From a virus: 64,000 nt of DNA. Shown here one piece after another: positions 13,837 through 22,703 of this stretch (positions are counted from its first letter, which is position 1; every line of letters starts with the position of its first letter). The notes below the pieces were generated by a model. It saw only the letters and a list, made by a program, of their open reading frames with translations, was not told where the DNA came from and made no database searches. Where the stretch lies: IMG/VR virus record IMGVR_UViG_3300032304_001987, positions 1 to 64,000 of that record; one strand, given 5' to 3'. The translations under genes were made by a program, and so were the position numbers.

Positions 13837-14082
13837 ATGCGCAGAGTGACCTTTCATAGCTTTCCCATGGGCGATGTAGAAGATCCAGAGATCTATGCGG
13901 CCCAACCCATATATGAATGGCAACAGACCGAACATGGTCAATGGGTCATGAGCCATTGTGCCGATCCTACATATAGCATTGGGCCCGATCCCAATTACAT
14001 GGGATACAAAATTTCATTGCAAGGCGAACTTGAAGATCAAGACGCAGTGTTTCACGAACTCAAATGGGGATCTACTAAATGA
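13837..14082 (+). CDS. Small FxLKW-family protein at the head of the sugar-gene operon
   Basis: The 81-residue product ends in ELEDQDAVFHELKWGSTK. The acidic pair and E-L-K-W strand fit the family signature, although the usual Phe is shifted by one. The N-terminus MRRVTFHSFPMGDVEDPEIY looks like a strand and loop. It overlaps the epimerase gene by an ATGA, so it is the first gene of the rightward sugar operon. Function unknown. Confidence 0.62.
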   Translation: MRRVTFHSFPMGDVEDPEIYAAQPIYEWQQTEHGQWVMSHCADPTYSIGPDPNYMGYKISLQGELEDQDAVFHELKWGSTK

Positions 14083-15062
14083 AAATTCTAGTAACTGGCG
14101 GATTAGGCTTTATTGGCCATAATGTTGTGTCTGAACTGGAATCTGCTGGGCATGATGTTGTTGTCACCGACACACGCACTACCTATGGTATTGTTCCTCA
14201 AAACGAGTTGGACTGGTTGATAGCAGAACGACGTAAAAAAATTAAAACAGACAGGATCTACGGCATAGATATTGCCGATAAGGACGGCATGACGTGGTTG
14301 ATACAAACACATCGTCCATCAATTGTGATACATCTGGCCAGCTTCCCCCGACAAAAGGTGGTCAATGCTGATCCCCAATGGGGCAGTCGTAGCATGAGCG
14401 AAGGCCTGCTAAACTTGTTGGAAGCCAGTGCGGCCAATCAAGTACAGAAGTTTGTGTATGTAAGTAGTAGCATGGTCTACGGTGACTTTGAAGACACCGT
14501 AGGTATTGGTGTGTTGGAAAGTCACGCTACTAACCCTATTGGGCAATATGGTATCATGAAACTGGCCGGTGAGTGGCTGACTCGAGACTACACACGCAGA
14601 ACTGGCATGGCACATGTTGTTATTCGTCCCAGTGCTGTGTATGGTCCCTTGGACGTAGAAGATCGTGTGGTCAGCAAGTTCTTGATGGCAGCACGTCAAG
14701 AAGGCACTATACAGGTCAACGGTGCAGAAGAAAGTCTGGACTTTACCTATGTTACAGATGCAGCACAAGGCATAGCACAAGCTGCTGTCAGTGACAATGC
14801 CTGTAACACCACCTACAACATCACCCGCGGGCGTGCTAGAACCTTGAAGGAAGCCGCACAACTAGCCATTGACATTGCCGGTCAAGGACACATACAGATC
14901 AACCAAGCTGATGAAAACTTTCCCAGCCGTGGAGCATTAAATATTCAAAGAGCTCAACTGGATTTTGGGTATGCTCCACAAGTAAACATTGAACAAGGAT
15001 TCAAACTGTATTATGACTGGCTCACTAACAATCCCGTTTACGGGATTAAAAAAACAGTATAA
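14079..15062 (+). CDS. NAD-dependent epimerase/dehydratase (extended SDR family)
   Basis: The 327-residue enzyme has the NAD-binding TGGLGFIG motif (about residues 6-13), an acidic D31 at the end of the second strand as in NAD-preferring members, and the catalytic S-S-S (129-131) with Y157-x-x-x-K161 (YGIMK). Such enzymes act on nucleotide-activated sugars (UDP-, GDP- or dTDP-hexoses), as 4-epimerases, 4,6-dehydratases or decarboxylases; which one cannot be told. It overlaps the aminotransferase gene by 50 bases, suggesting a two-step route from sugar to keto-sugar to amino-sugar. Confidence 0.9.
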   Translation: MKILVTGGLGFIGHNVVSELESAGHDVVVTDTRTTYGIVPQNELDWLIAERRKKIKTDRIYGIDIADKDGMTWLIQTHRPSIVIHLASFPRQKVVNADPQWGSRSMSEGLLNLLEASAANQVQKFVYVSSSMVYGDFEDTVGIGVLESHATNPIGQYGIMKLAGEWLTRDYTRRTGMAHVVIRPSAVYGPLDVEDRVVSKFLMAARQEGTIQVNGAEESLDFTYVTDAAQGIAQAAVSDNACNTTYNITRGRARTLKEAAQLAIDIAGQGHIQINQADENFPSRGALNIQRAQLDFGYAPQVNIEQGFKLYYDWLTNNPVYGIKKTV

Positions 15063-16092
15063 CAACCTTCGCACCGAGATCTTAGATGTCACTGATGTGG
15101 TCTTGCGATCTGGGCATCTCATGGACGGCAACTACACCGCCGAGTTTGAAGCTTGGTTGGCCAAAAAGAACGGTGTCAAATATGCAGCCACTTGCCATTC
15201 GGGCACACATGCTCTGGAAATCATTGCCGAATACTATGCATCACAGAAGTTCTGGCCCAACCCTCCCCGAGTGCTAGTTCCGGCCATGACCTATCCAGCC
15301 ACCATCAATGCTTTCATGCGTGTGGGTTGGGACGTGGTCATAATTGACACCGACTACCACGGACTGATGGATTTAAGAAAAATAGACAATCAAATGAGTG
15401 TGCAGGCCATGGTAGCAGTGGGCCTGTATGGTCATGCGCTGAACAAGCACGAATGGCTCAACAATCACGGTGTAGTCATTGAAGATGCCGCACAACATTG
15501 GCTTAGTTATGGTTGTAGAAGAATTGCTAATGCTGCTGCTATAAGTTTTGATCCCATGAAGAATTTAAACAACTACGGCAACGGTGGTGCCATTGTCACC
15601 GACGATGTAAATCTGTTGGAGTATGCCCGTAGCACACGCAACAACGGCAAACCCACACACATGGACACAGGATCAAACAGCCGTATGAGTGAGGTAGATT
15701 GTGCGCAGATGCTGGTCAAGGCCAATCATATTGATGCTTGGCAGGCCCGTAGAGCCAAGATCAGTGCTTACTGGATGCAACGTCTCAAGGGCACAAGTGC
15801 AAGAAGCTTAATTGATGAAAACAACCATCAACATCATGCCTATCACAAGTTTGTGATTGAAGTTTCAAATCGTGATATCTTGCAACGTAATCTGGCCTTG
15901 CATGGCATTGAAACACGTATACATTATCGTGAACCGCTACACGAGATACCAGCTTATCAACACTTGCCCGGACCGGATGTGCTGAGTGCGGCCTCGGCCA
16001 TGGCCCGCAGAGTATTGACCTTGCCCTTATACCCCGAACTTACCGATCTTGAAGTTGAATATATTATTGATCAGGTACTAGACCACGTTTGA
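15013..16092 (+). CDS. DegT/DnrJ/EryC1/StrS-type PLP aminotransferase
   Basis: The 359-residue protein begins IPFTGLKKQY...RSGHLMDG, the usual opening of this family. It has the C-H-S-G-T-H-A-L-E phosphate-binding region (about 61-69), E157-D158-A-A-Q161 that packs on PLP, and SFDPMKNLNNYGNGGAI with the PLP lysine at about K183. A TTG 24 bases upstream is possible, but ATG 15013 fits the family start. These enzymes install an amino group on keto-sugars or cyclitols. The amine could be the acceptor for the amidinotransferase encoded 4 kb downstream. The end overlaps a leftward gene by 29 bases. Confidence 0.92.
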   Translation: MTGSLTIPFTGLKKQYNNLRTEILDVTDVVLRSGHLMDGNYTAEFEAWLAKKNGVKYAATCHSGTHALEIIAEYYASQKFWPNPPRVLVPAMTYPATINAFMRVGWDVVIIDTDYHGLMDLRKIDNQMSVQAMVAVGLYGHALNKHEWLNNHGVVIEDAAQHWLSYGCRRIANAAAISFDPMKNLNNYGNGGAIVTDDVNLLEYARSTRNNGKPTHMDTGSNSRMSEVDCAQMLVKANHIDAWQARRAKISAYWMQRLKGTSARSLIDENNHQHHAYHKFVIEVSNRDILQRNLALHGIETRIHYREPLHEIPAYQHLPGPDVLSAASAMARRVLTLPLYPELTDLEVEYIIDQVLDHV

Positions 16093-17893
16093 TCATAGCA
16101 TACGTGGCCAACCAGGCCCAGTCATAACTTTTGCGTAGTTCGGCAACATCACCGCCGACACTTTCCCAGTATTCCACAGCGTCCTTCGCACCCAGATGAC
16201 TCCAACGCACACGATCATCATGATCGTTTCGGCAAAGGTAACCACGTGCTTCTTTGAGCCATTGTTTTAATCTATATTCATTTTCTACATTGGGCAGGCT
16301 GTCTTTTAGTTTGATGCACTCACGGAAGGCAGTGCGCCAGGCCATCCAGGCTGAATCTGTGTAATAGGCAGTGCCACTCAAGATAGGTACAACCTCGTGT
16401 GCTGAATCCAATGTAAAGTCCAATCCTGTACCAGTGTTGTCCAACACCAATTTCTTGTTGTAAGCAATCATGGCCTGATGCCCATACTCTAATCCATTTA
16501 CAGGATTTCTAGCATGAAAAATATAGTGTTTGGGTTCCTGCATGCGATCTGGTTGCCAAGACCAATCAAAGTCTTTGTTGACATGCAACTTGGCGAACAC
16601 AGCAAAAAACCATGGTGTGGTGCTGAGTCGAGCCGCGGCATGATAGGCGGCCACACGTCCTGTGACTCCGCTGCTACGATGCAGGCGATGGCGGCTGTTG
16701 GTAAACAAGTGCAGGTGACCCCAATTTTCATTGGCATTGGGCTCGCCGTTGTCAATAAAAACAATATCCAAGGGGGATTCGTTGTGCATGTGGCGTTGGG
16801 TTCGATCTATGTGTGCATAGTCATATAGTTGTGTGCGTATGTAAGGCACAGCTACCTTGGGCACTATAACTTGACTGGCGCCTGCGCTGAGTGGCACAAT
16901 GGTCTTGGTTTTTTCACTCCACAAGGGCACCGTGACAGTTTGTTCTACCGGTGTTGTGGCAAACACCGCCAAAGGACCCAACCAATCTATAGTCTTTACA
17001 GCTTCGACATGAGTGTCATAATCATGGCGTATCACGGGCAACGGTCTGCGCGGTACGCTGACTCCAACAAAATTCAAATCATACCAATCCAATAACTGCA
17101 ACTTTTCACTGCGATATCGAAACGTAGGCACATGCATGAAGAACGTATCTCCAAACTTTTCCCCATCTGACGCAAACACATGAAGCATAGTGGCCTGCCA
17201 CTGTTCTGGATGCCACGAAAAATCAAAATCCGTGTAGTCACAGATACTAGAACATATCCACACAAACTCGTGTTCCTCTGGTATGCTCCTGACTAATCTG
17301 CGCAAGGTATCTAAGTAGTTGTCAAAATAACGCACGGTGCGTGTGGTATTGGCGATCTGTCCAGCATTACCGCACATGTGATCTATTTCATACACAGCCG
17401 TGGCCACGCGATTGATTCTGACTCGTATCTGATCCACGTATTTGACTTCTGTGGCGCCCGGAACAAGATATTGTGGTCCACCGGTCTTTTGGTGTTGTGT
17501 GGCAAACTGATAGATGTAAGGAGGATCTGTGAAATCTGGGTGCCACGACCAGTCAAAACTTTCTACGTCAAATCCACAAGGTATAGTCCAACTGGGCAGA
17601 TCATAAAAACGACGCAAAACTGTTTCGTTGCGATAGTTGGTGTCAGTATATCCAGACCGCGGTACCAAATATGTACCTGAATCCTTTTGCCATTGACTGG
17701 GCCAGGCATGACGTTGATGACTTTGCCAAGGCACAGGCTCCCATAAAAAATTCCACCCAGAGTAATCAGTTAAATAGTTTACCCACCAAAAATATCTGGT
17801 CCTACTGAGTTGTTGTGCGTGTTCAAGGCTGTCAGCCTGCTGTTCATGAGCAAACAAGTTAGGCCGAGTTCCTGAATAAAATACGTCAAACAT
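16064..17893 (-). CDS. WHPD-repeat protein with glycosyltransferase-like C-terminal part
   Basis: The 609-residue protein contains repeated modules built around F-[DE]-[WF]-S-W-[HQ]-P-[DE] (SFDWSWHPD, DFDFSWHPE, KDFDWSWQPD), each followed by an aromatic strand and an 'F..G....P' element. The C-terminal part (from about DIVFIDNGEPNAN) aligns by eye with the whole of the 309-residue protein at 33.0-33.9 kb: 'ARNPVNGLEYG' there is ARNHINGLMYG, and 'WMAWRTAFRE' is AFQAWRAGFRE. That protein has a GT-A-like D-G-D, absent here (VFAKLHV in its place). I infer a sugar-binding or inactive transferase relative. It lies opposite to the surrounding operon. Confidence 0.6.
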   Translation of the reverse strand: MFDVFYSGTRPNLFAHEQQADSLEHAQQLSRTRYFWWVNYLTDYSGWNFLWEPVPWQSHQRHAWPSQWQKDSGTYLVPRSGYTDTNYRNETVLRRFYDLPSWTIPCGFDVESFDWSWHPDFTDPPYIYQFATQHQKTGGPQYLVPGATEVKYVDQIRVRINRVATAVYEIDHMCGNAGQIANTTRTVRYFDNYLDTLRRLVRSIPEEHEFVWICSSICDYTDFDFSWHPEQWQATMLHVFASDGEKFGDTFFMHVPTFRYRSEKLQLLDWYDLNFVGVSVPRRPLPVIRHDYDTHVEAVKTIDWLGPLAVFATTPVEQTVTVPLWSEKTKTIVPLSAGASQVIVPKVAVPYIRTQLYDYAHIDRTQRHMHNESPLDIVFIDNGEPNANENWGHLHLFTNSRHRLHRSSGVTGRVAAYHAAARLSTTPWFFAVFAKLHVNKDFDWSWQPDRMQEPKHYIFHARNPVNGLEYGHQAMIAYNKKLVLDNTGTGLDFTLDSAHEVVPILSGTAYYTDSAWMAWRTAFRECIKLKDSLPNVENEYRLKQWLKEARGYLCRNDHDDRVRWSHLGAKDAVEYWESVGGDVAELRKSYDWAWLATYAMIKRGLVPDQ

Positions 17894-18983
17894 GATTAGA
17901 ATAGATGAAATTTACAACAACACATTTTGGCCTTGGCTGGAAAAAAATCGGCCGGGAACCAGAATGTTTTTTTGTGACCCGCCGGGACATACCGGCCCTG
18001 AACATCTATTTAATCTAGGCAGTGACAATATCATAGAAACTGATTATGTGTTTTTTCATGATCAAGAGCCTGTGGATGTAGATTTGTACGATTCATTGTT
18101 TCGAGATGTTATAAGACGCAACAATGATATCAGACACAAACCTCCCGGACATGTCATAGTCAGTGAACGCGGAGAAAATGTTGAACAACTGACACAAAAA
18201 TATGGTTGGCACAGTCATTATTATTTTTATCATGGCTGGGCATGTCAGGATTGGTTTCGCGGCTATGATCGAACATTTTTAATCCCTCGTGCTCGAGATA
18301 GAGCGCCTACTCAAACTTTCATGAGTCCCAACAGAATTGTAGCAGGCAAAAGAGATCATCGTGTGTTGTTTCTTTATAACATATTTAAACAAAAATTAGA
18401 CCACAATCATATCACTGCACCCAGAGTGTGTCAATATGAAAATATGGATATATCTAGTATAGCACAAAAATACACCAATGTATACCAGGACATTGCCACA
18501 GTATTTGACCAAACACAGTTGCCCAGATTATTTGCTGGAGAAGAAACGCAACAAATGACTTCGTGCTGGCTAGGCAACTTTGCCGAAGCACAGGACAGCT
18601 TGGTATATGTGCCTACCGAAACAGTATATTTTGGTCGTAGGACACACATCACAGAGAAAACATTCAAAGCCATTGCATTAGAAATGCCATTTGTGCTGGT
18701 AGCACCTGCGGGCAGTTTAGAATACCTGTGTGAATATGGATTCCAAACCTTTGGTGACATATTTGACGAAAGCTACGACGAAGAGACCGATGACATACGG
18801 CGTGTGGAACGAGTGGTCAAACTGCTTGGAGATCTGGATCAACTCACAGTCAAAGAACGGCAACAGATACATCGGGCTTGTTTGCCTCGAGTTGAGTACA
18901 ACTACAATCATTTCTATCGTGGCGGTCTATCCGATATACTGTGGAAAGAACTAGTGGGCATGTTGAATGGCCTACAAGTTTAA
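17892..18983 (+). CDS. Putative GT-B-type glycosyltransferase
   Basis: The 363-residue protein has a C-terminal motif H-I-T-E-K-T-F-K-A-I-A-L-E-M-P-F-V-L-V-A with G-F-x-T-F-G-D-I-F-D-E-S-Y-D after it. The 'EK..K......PF' pattern followed by a turn is typical of GT-B sugar-nucleotide sites of fucosyltransferase-like enzymes. Two paralogues occur in this window (18,967-20,157 and 28,915-30,054). Its ATG overlaps by two bases the start codon of the leftward gene (CATG), so the two head-to-head genes share no promoter space. It overlaps the next gene by 17 bases. Confidence 0.72.
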   Translation: MIRIDEIYNNTFWPWLEKNRPGTRMFFCDPPGHTGPEHLFNLGSDNIIETDYVFFHDQEPVDVDLYDSLFRDVIRRNNDIRHKPPGHVIVSERGENVEQLTQKYGWHSHYYFYHGWACQDWFRGYDRTFLIPRARDRAPTQTFMSPNRIVAGKRDHRVLFLYNIFKQKLDHNHITAPRVCQYENMDISSIAQKYTNVYQDIATVFDQTQLPRLFAGEETQQMTSCWLGNFAEAQDSLVYVPTETVYFGRRTHITEKTFKAIALEMPFVLVAPAGSLEYLCEYGFQTFGDIFDESYDEETDDIRRVERVVKLLGDLDQLTVKERQQIHRACLPRVEYNYNHFYRGGLSDILWKELVGMLNGLQV

Positions 18984-20157
18984 TTTTGCCGCTGATGCTG
19001 TGTTGCGAAACAAGGCCTATCCAGCCTTGGCCAAGTGGTCTGCACAACCTTACACCGCAGAATGGCGTCAGTTTCGATATCACTGGCCTTACACTGTTCC
19101 CTGTGAACTACACGAACACTGTGCTACTCATGAATTTCCATATCATACACAATCTCTAAACGACTGCACTGGTGCAGAAAATTTCTACACCATTGGGCTG
19201 GGATTTTTTGATTTCAATATTGATTACATCGACCTGATACCCACCAAAGTTTTTGAACGTGGGCTTCGTGTGCTGTTTTACTACCACGAAGGCGATAATC
19301 CTTATCATATCAAACAAAGATTAGATAGCTTGTGTGACATGCATAAAATAAATCGCAACTGCTACCGATTTGTTTCAGGCAACACAGCAGCCGACCGTAT
19401 AGAAAATTTTGCTTGGTTTCCAGATCATGAATTGTTATACTGGCATCGCAACCAACAAGTGCCAGCTACCAGCATAGGCCCTGAGACTAGACCATATCGT
19501 TTTACCATATTGAATCGCACACATAAATGGTGGCGTGCCACGGTCATGTCAGATTTGCAACGTTCTGGCATACTAGATGTCAGTCAGTGGAGCTACAACA
19601 CTGACCTAACCTTAGGCGATGATCCTGTAAACAATCCCATAGAGATAGATACACTTGATCTAAGAGACCACGTTACAGAATTCATGCGTCTAGGGCCATA
19701 CACCTGCGACAATCTTTCTGCTGATCAACACAACGATCATCATTTACATGTACCCGAACACTATACACAAAGTTATTGTCACATTGTGATAGAAACACAC
19801 TTTGATGCAGATCAAAGTGGAGGGGCTTTCCTCACAGAAAAAACATTCAAACCCATCAAACACGGTCAACCTTTTGTGATTGTGAGTGCTCCTGGAACCT
19901 TACGGGCCTTGAGAGATCTAGGATATCGTACCTTTGACCATGTGATAGACAACAGTTATGATTCAGAACCCAACAACACTAAACGTTGGCAACAAATATT
20001 ATCTACCATACAACAAATACGCAATCAAAATCCAGATTCTTGGTTCGAGTTGTGCCTGGATGACATACGTCACAACCAACAACATTTTTTGGCATCAAAA
20101 AAGTACAGATTAAATACCCTATATGATAAACTCCTACACCAGCTGGCAACCACTTGA
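18967..20157 (+). CDS. Putative GT-B-type glycosyltransferase (paralogue)
   Basis: The 396-residue protein contains FLTEKTFKPIKHGQPFVIVS followed by L-G-Y-R-T-F-D-H-V-I-D-N-S-Y-D, the same C-terminal motif block as its left neighbour and as the protein at 28.9 kb. The N-terminal half is divergent, as expected for the acceptor-binding domain. The start overlaps the previous stop by 17 bases and its end overlaps the amidinotransferase by 35 bases, so all three are probably translated together. Donor and acceptor are unknown. Confidence 0.75.
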   Translation: MAYKFNFAADAVLRNKAYPALAKWSAQPYTAEWRQFRYHWPYTVPCELHEHCATHEFPYHTQSLNDCTGAENFYTIGLGFFDFNIDYIDLIPTKVFERGLRVLFYYHEGDNPYHIKQRLDSLCDMHKINRNCYRFVSGNTAADRIENFAWFPDHELLYWHRNQQVPATSIGPETRPYRFTILNRTHKWWRATVMSDLQRSGILDVSQWSYNTDLTLGDDPVNNPIEIDTLDLRDHVTEFMRLGPYTCDNLSADQHNDHHLHVPEHYTQSYCHIVIETHFDADQSGGAFLTEKTFKPIKHGQPFVIVSAPGTLRALRDLGYRTFDHVIDNSYDSEPNNTKRWQQILSTIQQIRNQNPDSWFELCLDDIRHNQQHFLASKKYRLNTLYDKLLHQLATT

Positions 20158-21142
20158 AGAAGTCATTGTAGGTCGTGCCTACACACCTGACTACTTTGAT
20201 TTTATTGACAATGCTCAAGTTCGCAATCAATTACAGCAGATCTTGGCCGAAACCCAAGAGGATCTAGACAATCTTCAACAAACCATAGAACAATATGGTG
20301 CTCAGGTACGCAGACCAAACTTGCCCAGCAAGGATTCATTTGTATGGCACCAGACCGAAGGTGGCGGTGCTCCGTTGCCTCCACTGACACCTAGAGATTG
20401 GCAGATCAGCTTGGGTCAGAAACTGTTGCGTGTGCTGGCCATGCCTGAGTTAGATGACATCTGTGCCGACTATGCTGATCAGGTCGTGAATCCTCACAAA
20501 GGTCAATGGGACTCTGATTGCATACTCAACGGTGCCAGTGCCAGTTGCATAGTGCGTGTAGGGCGCGATGTGTTTTTTGACAATAGTGATTTCTTGCGTC
20601 CAGATCAAACAGCCTGGATTGTGGAAAACTGCCTGGGTCCAGAATATAGAATACACGAAGCTGTCACCGACGGGCACGGCGATGCGGTGTTTGCTATTCT
20701 TAAACCTGGTGTAATTCTAAGTAGCAAACACGACATGCACCTGCACCTAGCTGAAGACTTTCCAGGTTGGGAAGTTCTAAAAATTTGGGATTCAAGTATC
20801 TGGGCTGCTATGGAAGTGGGCAAGTTCAAGTATGAAGAGTCGCCCGGTGCATGGTACGTACAAGGTCAAACACCCACACCTGAGTTTACTGCCTTTGTGG
20901 ATACTTACTTAAACAAGTGGACTGGATTTGTAGCGGAAACAGTGTTTGATGTCAACTGTTTGGTGTTAGACGAAGAGAATGTGATATTCAGTGCCTATAA
21001 TCGAGAAGTGTTTGATTTCTGCAAGAAGCACAGAATCAATCCCATAATCTCAGAATTGCGTCATAGTTATTTCTGGGATGGTGGTATAAGTTGTTGCACC
21101 CAGGACCTACGACGCCGCGGTGGGCTTGAGACTTATCTCTAA
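20123..21142 (+). CDS. AGAT/StrB1-family amidinotransferase
   Basis: The 339-residue protein opens SYTSWQPLEEVIVGRAY, nearly the N-terminal signature of glycine/inosamine amidinotransferases. It has VGRDVFF (about 146-152), H185 in H-G-D-A-V-F-A-I-L-K-P-G-V-I-L-S at the position of the catalytic His of AGAT, and Cys324 in GGISCCTQDLRRRG at the position of the catalytic Cys in GG-x-H-C. The residue before Cys is Ser rather than His, and I cannot confidently place the catalytic Asp. It should move an amidino group from arginine to an amine, here plausibly on an amino-sugar. Related enzymes act in streptomycin (StrB1) and saxitoxin (SxtG) pathways. Confidence 0.85.
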   Translation: MINSYTSWQPLEEVIVGRAYTPDYFDFIDNAQVRNQLQQILAETQEDLDNLQQTIEQYGAQVRRPNLPSKDSFVWHQTEGGGAPLPPLTPRDWQISLGQKLLRVLAMPELDDICADYADQVVNPHKGQWDSDCILNGASASCIVRVGRDVFFDNSDFLRPDQTAWIVENCLGPEYRIHEAVTDGHGDAVFAILKPGVILSSKHDMHLHLAEDFPGWEVLKIWDSSIWAAMEVGKFKYEESPGAWYVQGQTPTPEFTAFVDTYLNKWTGFVAETVFDVNCLVLDEENVIFSAYNREVFDFCKKHRINPIISELRHSYFWDGGISCCTQDLRRRGGLETYL

Positions 21143-22605
21143 CTGAACACACGTACATTATAGGCGGTTTGAAATCTATCAGCGTCAGCACGATCATTGA
21201 CCATAGGCTCGCCCCTGATGTTGAGACTAGTATTAAGCAGTAGAGGACATCCAGTACGGTCATACCAAGCCTCTAAGAGTCGCCTAATGCCTGAGCCGTC
21301 AGCCTCAACAGTCTGTACTCGGCTAGTACCGTCCACGTGACACACAGCAGGATATAAGTCAGGACGCTTACAAGTTCCGACTGACTGCATATAAGGGCTA
21401 GAGCTCCAGCCCCGGGGCATACTAAAAACTGCATCCACATATTCTGCAAGGATAACTGGTGCAAACGGTCTAAACTTTTGCCTACGTTTGATTTCATTAA
21501 CACGATCCTTTATATGTATTCCTCTGGGGTCTGCCAAGAGGCTTCGATTTCCAAGAGCTCGGGGTCCAAACTCGGCTCGTCCACTAGCAACTCCAGCGAT
21601 TTGATGTGTGTGTAGATGATCAACGAGGGCATCAACAGGATATTCTCCTGCGATTGCATGGCCAAGGAACGCATTTGTCCAATGGAGGCAGCCTCCATGG
21701 GCCAGTGCGGCAGCACCAAGGCTATTGCCAGCATCGCCAGGACAAGGCATGATCCAAATGTTTTCAAAATATTCACCGAGTTTTCTATTTGCAAGACAGT
21801 TTAGTGCAACGCCGCCCTGGTAGACTAGATTTGAGCTCCAGTTGAACTGTTGAGCACGACGCATAACACTATATATCAATTCTTCTGTTAATGTTTGAGC
21901 ACTTGCCGCAATATCTTCATTGGGCGCAGGCCACAACCAATCAGGATCAAGTCCTATGTGTAGATTGTTTTCCAACTGAGCACGGCATTCCGCCACGTAT
22001 CGAGGTTGGCCATATGCGGCCATGCCCATGGTTATGTATTCTTCGTCTAACGGGTGTAGGCCAATGCGCTGAGTAATTGCACTATAAAAGAGCCCAATTG
22101 ATCTGGGATAACTCTGGCTCCAAAGTTTCGTATAGCGTGCTTTATTTTTGCTATCATATTCTGCTCCCCATATTGTGATGGTATCAAACTCACCAATGGC
22201 ATCTATGACCACACAAGTGGCACGATCATAAGCACTGGTTTGAAAACCTGCGGCTGCATGACACAGGTGATGATTGTAATTGACTGTGCGACGTAGCGGA
22301 TGCTGGAGCCATGTTCCCAGTTGATTTCGTAATACTTGTTTGAGTGTTAGATTTTTCCAATCTATGCCTTGGCCCGAAACAAAATTGCGTGCCTGTTTTA
22401 GCCAAGGACGCTCGTAGTAAGCGATGGTATCTATTTCGTAATTGCAAAATTCCTGCAACAGTGGCTGGCACAGATTGGCATCATTTTTGTGTTTACTGTA
22501 GCGTTCACTGTGTCCGGCAAAAACAATTTCGCCGTCACTCCTGACCAGAGTGGCAGCTGCATCATGGAATCCGGCACTGATGCCCAGTGTGTACTGATGT
22601 TTCAT
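21139..22605 (-). CDS. NodU/TobZ/CmcH-type carbamoyltransferase
   Basis: The 488-residue enzyme has an N-terminal Kae1-like domain with G-I-S-A-G-F-H-D-A-A (8-17) and the metal-binding Y-N-H-H-L-C-H-A-A-A (110-119). A C-terminal YrdC-like domain has GRAEFGPRALGNRSLLADPR (342-361). In this family carbamoyl phosphate and ATP give carbamoyl-AMP, and the carbamoyl group is passed to a hydroxyl of a sugar or cyclitol. It is somewhat shorter than the about 550-600 residues usual for TobZ/NodU. It ends the long leftward operon, and its stop overlaps the stop of the amidinotransferase by 4 bases. Confidence 0.9.
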   Translation of the reverse strand: MKHQYTLGISAGFHDAAATLVRSDGEIVFAGHSERYSKHKNDANLCQPLLQEFCNYEIDTIAYYERPWLKQARNFVSGQGIDWKNLTLKQVLRNQLGTWLQHPLRRTVNYNHHLCHAAAGFQTSAYDRATCVVIDAIGEFDTITIWGAEYDSKNKARYTKLWSQSYPRSIGLFYSAITQRIGLHPLDEEYITMGMAAYGQPRYVAECRAQLENNLHIGLDPDWLWPAPNEDIAASAQTLTEELIYSVMRRAQQFNWSSNLVYQGGVALNCLANRKLGEYFENIWIMPCPGDAGNSLGAAALAHGGCLHWTNAFLGHAIAGEYPVDALVDHLHTHQIAGVASGRAEFGPRALGNRSLLADPRGIHIKDRVNEIKRRQKFRPFAPVILAEYVDAVFSMPRGWSSSPYMQSVGTCKRPDLYPAVCHVDGTSRVQTVEADGSGIRRLLEAWYDRTGCPLLLNTSLNIRGEPMVNDRADADRFQTAYNVRVFS

Positions 22606-22703
22606 TTATAGATGAAAGGGTCGCGCTTTCTCAGTTCCTTGAGTTTTTTTCTGTAGCGTATTTCCAACCGTATGCGATTGATCAAGTTTTTTATCCAGCT
22701 CAT
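22602..22703 (-). CDS. 33-residue basic peptide coupled on both sides
   Basis: This tiny frame is joined to both neighbours by ATGA overlaps: its ATG overlaps the stop of the 351-residue gene, and its stop overlaps the carbamoyltransferase start. That is strong evidence that it is translated. The product starts MSWIKNLINRIRLEIRYRKK and ends LKELRKRDPFIYK. It would form an amphipathic basic helix followed by a short R-D-P-F-I-Y tail. I have the impression that small phage proteins ending in a similar tail exist, but cannot verify it. It could be an accessory subunit, a membrane-surface peptide or a substrate of the radical SAM enzymes. Confidence 0.7.
   Translation of the reverse strand: MSWIKNLINRIRLEIRYRKKLKELRKRDPFIYK

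Noticed and set aside
14989-15012. TTG start for the aminotransferase
   Set aside because: The ATG at 15013 fits the usual family N-terminus, and the extra eight residues overlap the epimerase without similarity to the family.
14079-22605. A true saxitoxin pathway
   Set aside because: Only the amidino- and carbamoyltransferase types are shared; no SxtA-like polyketide synthase or Rieske oxygenase is seen.
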